A stretch of DNA of 5,944 nt, taken from the NCBI GenBank assembly GCA_012510745.1, contig JAAZHK010000069.1:1-5944 (forward strand). Reading direction: 5' to 3'. Source of the stretch: Mycoplasmatota bacterium (GTDB lineage: Bacteria; Bacillota_I; Bacilli_A; RF39; UBA660). The stretch's first letter is position 1, and each line of letters opens with the position of its first letter. A model generated the notes under the pieces. That model saw nothing but the letters and a program-made list of their open reading frames with translations. It was not told where the DNA came from and did no database searches. Of the stretch, positions 1 to 5,599 are shown piece by piece. The position numbers and the translations under genes are program-made.

Positions 1-273
1 AATAAATAATAAATAAATAACTATAAATCTACAAAACAAGAATTTAGGCCATTCTCTTTTGAAAAATAAATATATACCTAAAATAAAAGATAAAATTAAC
101 AAAACAATATACCAATTACCAACTAAGAAAATAGCAAACGCAGCTGATAGTTTACCAATTAAACCATAGCGACATAATCCTAAAATAGATAATAAAACAA
201 AAACAACCCCATATAATTCTTTAATATATGGAAAATCCTTTTTTTCGTCTCTACGCTTTTTTCTTTTCGCCAT
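1..273 (-). CDS. ftsK: DNA translocase FtsK/SpoIIIE, N-terminal membrane part (cut by the left window edge)
   Basis: The reading frame is open from ATG at 273 to base 1, giving 91 residues with the remainder outside the window. The protein begins with a basic segment (MAKRKKRRDEKK), followed by hydrophobic stretches at about residues 19-34, 40-72 and 79 onward. The pattern (a GNW motif at 52-54, then a long hydrophobic helix ending in FFKREWPK) matches the four-helix membrane anchor of SpoIIIE/FtsK. Full-length family members are about 750-900 residues and carry a C-terminal hexameric motor ATPase and a gamma domain that pump DNA through the closing septum and help resolve chromosome dimers; none of that part is visible. 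The ribosome site AGAGGTG (280-286) lies 6 nt before the ATG and supports this start. The gene follows the ftsZ terminator and has its own promoter. Identification rests on the N-terminal domain alone, so another protein with the same anchor is possible but unlikely. Confidence 0.85.
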   Translation of the reverse strand, partial: MAKRKKRRDEKKDFPYIKELYGVVFVLLSILGLCRYGLIGKLSAAFAIFLVGNWYIVLLILSFILGIYLFFKREWPKFLFCRFIVIYLLFI

Positions 274-292
274 GTGTTACACCTCTATTATT

Positions 293-320
293 ATTATATC
301 ATTTATATTATAATTTTCAA
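293..320 (-). promoter_or_regulatory. Putative sigma-A promoter of ftsK with extended -10
   Basis: Read on the minus strand, the -35 is TTGAAA (315-320), the spacer 16 nt, and the -10 TATAAT (293-298) preceded by TGA (299-301), which is an extended -10. A start of transcription near 286 would place the ribosome site AGAGGTG at the very 5' end of the RNA, leaving a leader of only about 13 nt. Chance TATAAT matches are common in DNA this AT-rich. Here the combination with a good -35, a TG dinucleotide and a position just after a terminator makes the call credible. Confidence 0.65.
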
Positions 321-322
321 AT

Positions 323-357
323 AAAAAAAAGACATAAGATTTTATAGTTTTATGTCT
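323..357 (-). terminator. Rho-independent terminator after ftsZ
   Basis: On the minus strand an 8-bp stem (AGACATAA pairing with TTATGTCT; arms 350-357 and 330-337) with a 12-nt loop is followed directly by a run of eight T (323-330). It starts 8 nt after the ftsZ stop codon. It should end the murG-to-ftsZ transcript and separate it from ftsK. The stem is weak in GC, as is usual in AT-rich genomes, so some readthrough into ftsK is possible. Confidence 0.8.
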
Positions 358-364
358 AATAATA

Positions 365-1456
365 TTAATAATTACGATTTTTTAAAAAATCAGGTATATC
401 AAATTCAGAATCACTATTATCATCTAAATTATCATTAAAAGAAGTTTCTGCTAAACGTCCTCTACGACTAGTATTTTGAACATTATTATAGTTTAGTTGT
501 TCAGGAACCGGTTTATCAAAACCAGTAGCAATAACAGTTACAATAACTTCATCATTAAGATTTTCATTAATAACAGCTCCAAAAATAGTATTAATATCAG
601 TATTAGCTGCAGTTCTAACTACTTCAGCAGCTTGTTCTGCTTCAAATAAAGTTAAATTATTACTACCAGTAATATTGATAATAGCATCAGTTGCACCAGT
701 AATACTAGTTTCTAATAAAGGACTTGATACAGCTTGTTTAGCTGCTTCAATAGCACGATCTTCTCCCATACCAATTCCAATACCAATAATTGCATTACCG
801 GAATCTTTCATAACTGATTTAACATCAGCAAAATCTAAATTTACTAAACCAATAACAGCAATTAAATCTGAAATTGATTGAACTCCTCTTCTTAAAACAT
901 TATCTACTTCTTTAAAAGCATCTAGCATTGGAGTAGTTTTATCAATAATTTCCCTTAAGCGATCATTTGGAATAATTATTAAAGTATCAACATGTTTCTT
1001 TAAATCTTCTAATCCATTTTGAGCATTATCCATTCTTTTACGACCCTCAAAACTAAATGGTTTAGTAACAAAAGCTACTGTAAGTGCTCCTAATCCTTGG
1101 GCTATTTCAGCTATAATAGGCGCTGCTCCAGTACCTGTTCCACCACCCATTCCACAAGTGATAAAAACCATATCAGCTCCTTTAAGAGCCTCTTCTATTT
1201 CTTTCTTAGATTCTATAGCAGCTTCTTTACCAATTTCTGGTTTAGCACCAGCACCTAACCCTTCAGTAAGATTACTTCCAAGTTGAATTTTATGTTCTGC
1301 CTTAGAATTATTTAATACTTGTAAATCAGTGTTAGCAACAATAAATTCAACACCTTTAACACCCGATTCAATCATACGGTTAACAGCATTTCCTCCGCCA
1401 CCACCAATACCAACTACTTTAATTTTGGCTAATTGTTCTTGTTCTAATCCTAACAT
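365..1456 (-). CDS. ftsZ: Cell division protein FtsZ (tubulin-like GTPase)
   Basis: FtsZ polymerises with GTP into the mid-cell ring that recruits the divisome. This 363-residue copy has all expected parts: the nucleotide-binding Rossmann domain with IGGGGGNAVNRM (about 17-28), the tubulin signature GGGTGTG at 104-110, and the synergy loop NLDFADV at 206-212 with the two acidic residues (D208, D211) that complete the GTPase site of the neighbouring subunit. The C-terminal activation domain runs to about 317, followed by a short Asn/Asp-rich linker (about 318-350). The conserved tail EFDIPDFLKNRNY at the end is the docking peptide for FtsA and related partners. The length is slightly below the usual 370-390 because the linker is short. 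The start is supported by AAGGAGG (1465-1471), 8 nt before the ATG, which overlaps the ftsA stop codon; this implies coupled translation with ftsA. It is the last gene of the unit, followed by a terminator. Confidence 0.98.
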   Translation of the reverse strand: MLGLEQEQLAKIKVVGIGGGGGNAVNRMIESGVKGVEFIVANTDLQVLNNSKAEHKIQLGSNLTEGLGAGAKPEIGKEAAIESKKEIEEALKGADMVFITCGMGGGTGTGAAPIIAEIAQGLGALTVAFVTKPFSFEGRKRMDNAQNGLEDLKKHVDTLIIIPNDRLREIIDKTTPMLDAFKEVDNVLRRGVQSISDLIAVIGLVNLDFADVKSVMKDSGNAIIGIGIGMGEDRAIEAAKQAVSSPLLETSITGATDAIINITGSNNLTLFEAEQAAEVVRTAANTDINTIFGAVINENLNDEVIVTVIATGFDKPVPEQLNYNNVQNTSRRGRLAETSFNDNLDDNSDSEFDIPDFLKNRNY

Positions 1457-1469
1457 ATATTAATCCTCC

Positions 1470-2717
1470 TTAATTATCAAAAAAATAACCAAATACTTTA
1501 CTAAGAATAGTATCATTACTAATATTCATTATTTTTTTCTTAGTTGCTATTAATTCTTGTTCATTTTTTTCATCAAACATTGAATATTCTTTTCCCCTTA
1601 ACAAGAGTTTATCACTAAAGTGCCTAATAAGTCCAGCAGAAGTAGAAAATTTATTATTCCTAATTCCTATAGTAGTAATGTTTAAAGGAGTAGCTTTATG
1701 TCCTAAAACATTATCTACAATATAACCAAATCCAGCTAATTCACTAATTCCACCTGTAACTATTATATAATTAATTTCTCTTTTAGTTAAGAGTCTTATT
1801 TCTTTATCAATAATTTTTAATATTTCTATTAATCTTTTTTCAACAATTTCGCTTATTTCGTATTGAGTTATAATAAGTTTTTCTTCATTTTTAGTTTTAA
1901 TTTCATAGTTATCATTAGTATCAGCGTATTTTTTACTACTAACTGAAAACTTTTCTTTTAAATATCTTGCTGTTGAACGATCTACTTTATAAACAAATGC
2001 TATATCATTATCGATATCTTTAGCTCCTATATCTAAAATACTATTTTTTATCATAATTCCTTTATTAAAAATAGAAATATTAGTTGTTTCAGAACCTATA
2101 TTAACAATCGCACCTAATTTACTATCTAAGTCTTTATTTTTAGCCATATAATAATCCCCTACCGGAGACAAGGCTAAATCAACGACTTCAATATTACATT
2201 CTTTTAAAACATTTAAAACACTATAAACATTACGTTTTGGAACAGTTGAAATAATAGCTTTAACGCCTAATTTCTTACCAATTAAACCTAATGGCTCTTT
2301 AATTCCTTCTTTATTATCTAAGCTAAATCCAATAGGAATAATAGTTACTAATTCTCGTTCTTTTTCGATTTTATTATCAAGAGCTTTTTTTAAAGATTTA
2401 ACAATATCATTAGAAGATACTTCCCAATCAGAACTTTCTACTTTAACTTGTGAACTAACAATTTTTAGTTCTCTATTATTAGAAGGTACAGTTATAATCG
2501 CTTTATCTATTTTAACTCCAAGCATACTTTCAATTTCTCTAATAGCTAAATTAATAGATTTTGCAACCATTGATTGATCTACAATTAAACCCTTTGATAT
2601 ACCTACTGATCTTACACAAGTAGATGCTAAAATGTGAAGACGTTTAGCGATTATTTCACCAACAACTACTTTAATTGAATCACTACCAATATCAATACTA
2701 GTATAAATCCTCTTCAT
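1470..2717 (-). CDS. ftsA: Cell division protein FtsA (actin-like membrane tether of FtsZ)
   Basis: FtsA is an actin-fold protein that links FtsZ filaments to the cytoplasmic membrane and recruits later divisome proteins. At 415 residues it is of normal length. Visible parts are the phosphate-1 loop (DIGSDSIKVVVGE, 9-21), the FtsA-specific 1C subdomain (about 84-160), the phosphate-2 region (VNIGSETTNISIF, 205-217), the adenosine motif (IIVTGGISELAGF, 318-330), and a C-terminal stretch ILSKVFGYFFDN that can form the membrane-binding amphipathic helix. The odd point is phosphate-2: family members usually have D-I-G-G-G-T-T-x, whereas here the Asp is Asn and one Gly is Ser and another Glu, which may weaken ATP binding or hydrolysis. 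The start is supported by AGGAG (2726-2730), 8 nt before the ATG. The gene lies 54 nt after divIB and 13 nt before ftsZ, the classic ftsA-ftsZ pair. The identification is firm from motifs plus context. Confidence 0.96.
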   Translation of the reverse strand: MKRIYTSIDIGSDSIKVVVGEIIAKRLHILASTCVRSVGISKGLIVDQSMVAKSINLAIREIESMLGVKIDKAIITVPSNNRELKIVSSQVKVESSDWEVSSNDIVKSLKKALDNKIEKERELVTIIPIGFSLDNKEGIKEPLGLIGKKLGVKAIISTVPKRNVYSVLNVLKECNIEVVDLALSPVGDYYMAKNKDLDSKLGAIVNIGSETTNISIFNKGIMIKNSILDIGAKDIDNDIAFVYKVDRSTARYLKEKFSVSSKKYADTNDNYEIKTKNEEKLIITQYEISEIVEKRLIEILKIIDKEIRLLTKREINYIIVTGGISELAGFGYIVDNVLGHKATPLNITTIGIRNNKFSTSAGLIRHFSDKLLLRGKEYSMFDEKNEQELIATKKKIMNISNDTILSKVFGYFFDN

Positions 2718-2739
2718 TTTATCAGCTCCTACTACTATA

Positions 2740-2768
2740 ATTATACATTATTTTTTATTATTCAACAA
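2740..2768 (-). promoter_or_regulatory. Possible internal promoter for ftsA-ftsZ
   Basis: The 54-nt gap between divIB and ftsA is the only sizeable gap inside the unit. On the minus strand it contains TATAAT (2740-2745) with TTGTTG (2763-2768) 17 nt upstream, the preferred spacing although the -35 matches mainly in TTG. The predicted start near 2733 lies just ahead of the ftsA ribosome site (2726-2730). An extra promoter here would let ftsAZ be made in excess of the upstream genes, as seen in several bacteria. The region is very AT-rich, so a chance match cannot be excluded. Confidence 0.4.
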
Positions 2769-2771
2769 GTA

Positions 2772-3449
2772 TTATTCCATAATCTTAAAATGATTACCAC
2801 TGTCTAAATAAAGGATTCCTTTTTTACCTTCTAATTGGCCTAAAACATCAAGATAATAGTTAATATTTTCTATTTTAGATAAAGTTATATAAACATAATT
2901 GCCATCATTCATAGATAATAAAAAACGTTCTTCATCAAAATCATTAGGATCATATTTTATTTCTGATATGTGGGTTAAAATACTTTTTTCAACAGTAGTT
3001 AATCTTTTAATAAAATCTTCTACTATTGTATCAGGAACATAATTAATTAATAACGGAACCCCTAAAATTTTTTGATCAATAATTAAATTTGTTTGATCAG
3101 CAAAAAAGATCCTTTGATTAATATCACGATATAAAACTTTATTTTCATCAATAGTAATATCAAGTCTAAAACCCCATCTTTTATTTATTACAGCCTTTAG
3201 TATAAATGGACTTTGTTTTAATTTTTTATTAATACTATGACTGGTTGTTTTAATAAAAGATGGATAATTATTTAAATTTGCTAAATCAATAATTTCTTGA
3301 TCTGTTAAGTAAGTATTATTATATATATAAATGTTTTTAATTTTTATTTTAAAAAAGAAAACAATAAAAAGATATACTAAGTACATCATTAAAAGAAATA
3401 GTAAAAACTTTAAAAATTTAAATTTACGAACTTTCTTTTTTTGTTTCAT
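2772..3449 (-). CDS. divIB: Cell division protein DivIB/FtsQ
   Basis: DivIB (FtsQ) is a single-pass membrane protein that binds FtsL and DivIC (FtsB) and helps control septal peptidoglycan synthesis by FtsW and PBP2b. This 225-residue protein shows a Lys/Arg-rich cytoplasmic tail (1-14), one transmembrane helix (about 15-33), a POTRA domain starting with IKIKNIYIYNNTYLTDQEII (35-54) and extending to about 102, then the beta domain with the late motif KKGILYLDSGNHFKI (209-223) that resembles the closing strands of the family. It lacks the long C-terminal gamma tail found in some relatives. The start is supported by position: the ATG lies 7 nt after the murB stop, with a weak ribosome site GGTGA (3457-3461) formed partly by that stop codon. 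The family is recognised by topology, POTRA features and its dcw position; sequence conservation in this family is low. Confidence 0.93.
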   Translation of the reverse strand: MKQKKKVRKFKFLKFLLFLLMMYLVYLFIVFFFKIKIKNIYIYNNTYLTDQEIIDLANLNNYPSFIKTTSHSINKKLKQSPFILKAVINKRWGFRLDITIDENKVLYRDINQRIFFADQTNLIIDQKILGVPLLINYVPDTIVEDFIKRLTTVEKSILTHISEIKYDPNDFDEERFLLSMNDGNYVYITLSKIENINYYLDVLGQLEGKKGILYLDSGNHFKIME

Positions 3450-3456
3450 ATATATT

Positions 3457-3461
3457 TCACC
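3457..3461 (-). promoter_or_regulatory. Weak ribosome binding site of divIB overlapping the murB stop
   Basis: Minus-strand GGTGA includes the murB TGA stop codon and lies 7 nt before the divIB ATG. It is much weaker than the AGGAGG-type sites in front of ftsA, ftsZ and murB. This suggests that divIB is translated mainly by ribosomes finishing murB, which would keep its level low, as expected for a low-abundance divisome protein. Confidence 0.5.
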
Positions 3462-4359
3462 AATTTACTTCTTCCTGTTCAATAATTAAGTCAACATTAT
3501 ATTTTTCTTTAACCTTATTTTTAACAAAATAAATTAATTCTTTAATATCTTGAGCTTTGGCATTACCTTGATTAACGATAAAATTAGCATGTTTAGGACT
3601 AACTAAAGCTCCCCCAATAGTTTTTCCTTTTAAATTTAAATCTTCTATTAGCTTGCCAGCAAACATATCAGGAGGATTACGAAAAACACTACCAGCTGAA
3701 GGATATTCTAATGGTTGTGATTCTAATCTTCTTTTTTTTCTTTCTTTAGTAACCGCTTCGATAGCTTCTTTTTGTCCCTTATAAAGTTTAATATTGGCAC
3801 TTAGACAAATATAACCTTTATTTTTTTGTAAAAAGGAACTGCGGTAGTGAAAATCTAATTCTTTGTTAGTCAATGTAATTATTTTTAAATCCGGAGTTAA
3901 AACTCTAATATTTTTAACAATATAACCCATATCACTTTTATAAGCTCCCGCATTCATGTAAATGGCTCCCCCAATAGTACCAGGAATACCAGCAGCAAAT
4001 TCTAATCCAGCTAGACCCTTTTTACAAGCAATCCTGGTTAAGGCTATTAAATTATAGCCAGCCCCAACATTAATATCAGTACCTTTAATTTCAAGAAAAT
4101 TAAAATTATCTAATTTGATAATAATCCCATTAAAAAGATTATCACTAAATAAAACATTTGATCCATTACCTAGAACTTTATATTTAAGATGATTATTTTC
4201 AATAATTTCTAAAAGTTCTTTTAACTTAGCTTCATTTTTAGGATAAACCATTAATTTAGCGATTCCACCAACGTGATAAGTAGTGTATTTAGCTAATGAA
4301 ACATTTTCTAATATACGACCAATATTATTATTTTTAATTTGTTTAATTACTTCTTTCAT
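3457..4359 (-). CDS. murB: UDP-N-acetylenolpyruvoylglucosamine reductase MurB
   Basis: MurB is the cytosolic FAD enzyme that uses NADPH to reduce UDP-GlcNAc-enolpyruvate to UDP-MurNAc, the second committed step of peptidoglycan synthesis. At 300 residues it has the length of the short type found in Bacillota. Visible are the FAD-binding loop LGNGSN (63-68), the conserved GLEFAAGIPGTIGGAIYMNA segment (118-137), HYRSSF (171-176) at the substrate site, and YPSAGSVFRNP (219-229), which carries Ser224, equivalent to the serine that protonates the intermediate. The C-terminal glutamate of the active site is probably Glu294 in LIIEQEEV; the usual L-x-x-E-V pattern is slightly changed there. The start is supported by AGGAG (4366-4370), 6 nt before the ATG and inside the 3' end of murG. 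The gene overlaps murG by 17 bp and is 7 nt from divIB, so the three are surely co-transcribed. Confidence 0.97.
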   Translation of the reverse strand: MKEVIKQIKNNNIGRILENVSLAKYTTYHVGGIAKLMVYPKNEAKLKELLEIIENNHLKYKVLGNGSNVLFSDNLFNGIIIKLDNFNFLEIKGTDINVGAGYNLIALTRIACKKGLAGLEFAAGIPGTIGGAIYMNAGAYKSDMGYIVKNIRVLTPDLKIITLTNKELDFHYRSSFLQKNKGYICLSANIKLYKGQKEAIEAVTKERKKRRLESQPLEYPSAGSVFRNPPDMFAGKLIEDLNLKGKTIGGALVSPKHANFIVNQGNAKAQDIKELIYFVKNKVKEKYNVDLIIEQEEVNW

Positions 4360-5440
4360 CTTTTTCTCCTACTAAGCTATTAATAATTTTAATAATACGA
4401 TCAGTACTATTAGTAATACCCAATTTAGCCATATTGGTTTTTAACTTAAGATATTTATCCTGATGATTTAAAATATCATCAATCATTTTAATTAAATTAT
4501 GGCTATTGAAGTCTTTTTCTTCTAGAAGCATAGCTCCTCCAGCTTCTTTAATACTTAAAGCATTTAAGTATTGATGATTATTAGCAACATAAGGAGAAGG
4601 TACTAAAATGCTAGGCAGACCAATAGCGGTTATTTCAGCCAAGGTTGAAGCCCCAGCCCTTGATACTATCAAATCAGTTACTTTTAAAACATTCAAGATG
4701 TTGTCTAAAAAGGGAAATATTTTAACATTATCTCTGACTAACAAGTTTTTATATTGATCATAGTAATCTTTACCAGTAATAAGAATAACTTCATAAGATT
4801 TATGATTGAATTTGGGTAATATCTCTTGTATTTTTTTACTCATGGTAAGACTACCTAAACTACCCATAACAATTAAAACAAGTTTTTTGTTTTCTTTTAA
4901 ACCCAAAGTTCTTTTACGAATTGGTTTAGCTTGGTAAGCTTCTTCGCCACGCGGATTACCAGTTAAAGTTACTTTGTCTTTCGGAAAATAAGTTAAACTA
5001 TCTGGTAATGATACCCCTATTTTATCAACAAATTTACTTAAAAAGCGATTTGATTTACCAGGAATAATATTCTGCTCATGAATAAAAGTTTTAATTTTCA
5101 TTTTATGGGCAGCATAAATGACAGGGGCTGTTATATAGCCACCTATTCCTAAAACAATATCAGGTTTAAATTCCTTAATTATTTCTTTGGTTTTTTTATA
5201 AGCATTGTAGAAATTATTGACAGATTTAATATTCTTAACCATATTAGTTTTACTTAATCCATTCATTTCAAGACCAATATATTCTATGCCTTTACTTGGA
5301 ATAATATCTTTTTCCATTCGATCGGTTGTACCAATATATAAAATATCAATGTTATTATATTGATCTTTTAATTTATTAATAATTGCTAAGGCAGGATATA
5401 TATGTCCTCCGGTACCTCCGGCACTGATGATTACTCTCAC
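4343..5440 (-). CDS. murG: Lipid II synthase MurG (UDP-GlcNAc:lipid I GlcNAc transferase), GTG start
   Basis: MurG is a membrane-associated GT-B glycosyltransferase that adds GlcNAc to lipid I on the inner face of the membrane to form lipid II. Counting from GTG at 5440 it has 365 residues. It shows the first glycine loop SAGGTGGHIYPALA (6-19), GIGGYITAPV (98-107), HEQN (121-124) that includes the conserved active-site His, a second glycine loop MGSLGS (192-197), and the UDP-GlcNAc site SRAGASTLAEI (260-270) with Glu269, followed by NNHQYLNA (287-294). The second loop begins with Met where many relatives have Gly. An in-frame ATG at 5461 would add seven residues, but it lies inside the -10 box and has no ribosome site. 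The GTG start has AGGA (5450-5453) 9 nt upstream and gives the normal family N-terminus (M/V)RVIISAGG. The 3' end overlaps murB by 17 bp. It is the first gene of the unit. Confidence 0.96.
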   Translation of the reverse strand: MRVIISAGGTGGHIYPALAIINKLKDQYNNIDILYIGTTDRMEKDIIPSKGIEYIGLEMNGLSKTNMVKNIKSVNNFYNAYKKTKEIIKEFKPDIVLGIGGYITAPVIYAAHKMKIKTFIHEQNIIPGKSNRFLSKFVDKIGVSLPDSLTYFPKDKVTLTGNPRGEEAYQAKPIRKRTLGLKENKKLVLIVMGSLGSLTMSKKIQEILPKFNHKSYEVILITGKDYYDQYKNLLVRDNVKIFPFLDNILNVLKVTDLIVSRAGASTLAEITAIGLPSILVPSPYVANNHQYLNALSIKEAGGAMLLEEKDFNSHNLIKMIDDILNHQDKYLKLKTNMAKLGITNSTDRIIKIINSLVGEKDERSN

Positions 5441-5449
5441 GTTATCACA

Positions 5450-5453
5450 TCCT
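5450..5453 (-). promoter_or_regulatory. Ribosome binding site that decides the murG start
   Basis: Minus-strand AGGA lies 9 nt before GTG at 5440. The alternative ATG at 5461 has only AT-rich sequence upstream and would lie ahead of the predicted transcription start near 5453. The start at 5440 is therefore preferred. Confidence 0.7.
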
Positions 5454-5479
5454 AATATCATTATATATCAAATATTAGG
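5451..5479. repeat. Perfect 8-bp inverted repeat bracketing the murG -10 box (possible operator)
   Basis: CCTAATAT at 5451-5458 is exactly mirrored by ATATTAGG at 5472-5479, with 13 bp between the arms and arm centres 21 bp apart, about two helical turns. The interval contains the murG -10 box, and the promoter-proximal arm contains the murG ribosome site. This geometry would suit a dimeric repressor. In a transcript reading through from the right, the same arms could fold and hide the ribosome site. No protein is identified that would bind it, and a chance origin in AT-rich DNA remains possible. Confidence 0.4.
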
Positions 5480-5489
5480 TTTTTGCCAA
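5460..5489 (-). promoter_or_regulatory. Putative sigma-A promoter of the murG-murB-divIB-ftsA-ftsZ unit
   Basis: On the minus strand, TTGGCA (5484-5489, five of six to consensus) is followed after 18 nt by a perfect TATAAT (5460-5465). The predicted start near 5453 leaves a leader of about 13 nt that begins at the murG ribosome site. The promoter lies 13 nt beyond the terminator of the preceding gene, which supports an independent transcription unit starting at murG. Confidence 0.7.
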
Positions 5490-5502
5490 GGTTTTTAAGT
5501 AT

Positions 5503-5526
5503 AAAAAAAGTACTTATGTACTTTTT
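5503..5526 (-). terminator. Rho-independent terminator after the RCC1-repeat gene
   Basis: A 9-bp perfect stem (AAAAAGTAC with GTACTTTTT; arms 5518-5526 and 5505-5513) encloses a 4-nt loop and ends in a run of seven T on the minus strand (5503-5509, partly within the stem). It begins 73 nt after the stop codon of the RCC1-repeat gene. The flanking A and T runs would let it work in both directions, but no plus-strand gene is seen to need it. Between this hairpin and the stop codon (5527-5599) I see only very AT-rich sequence. Confidence 0.75.
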
Positions 5527-5599
5527 ATTTAATTTTATATAAACTATTACTCAATAATAAATCTATTTTTTATTTTATAAAATATTATTAATAAAATTT

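Noticed and set aside
1..20. Short TAA/ATAA-like low-complexity run at the left edge
   Set aside because: It is in frame within ftsK and encodes Tyr, Leu and Ile of a membrane helix; it is not a separate repeat element.
675..881. Plus-strand open frame of 68 codons inside ftsZ
   Set aside because: It is antisense to a highly conserved part of ftsZ, has no ribosome site, and its repetitive Pro-Ile stretch is just the complement of the glycine/isoleucine-rich FtsZ codons.
3457..3459. TGA at the end of murB read as Trp (code 4)
   Set aside because: The MurB length and C-terminus are normal when TGA is a stop, readthrough would run into divIB in another frame, and every Trp in the window uses TGG.
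5571..5584. A 14-bp perfect palindrome made only of A and T
   Set aside because: Palindromes of pure A/T are expected by chance in DNA this AT-rich. It has no T-run of terminator form and lies between the RCC1 stop and the better hairpin at 5503-5526.
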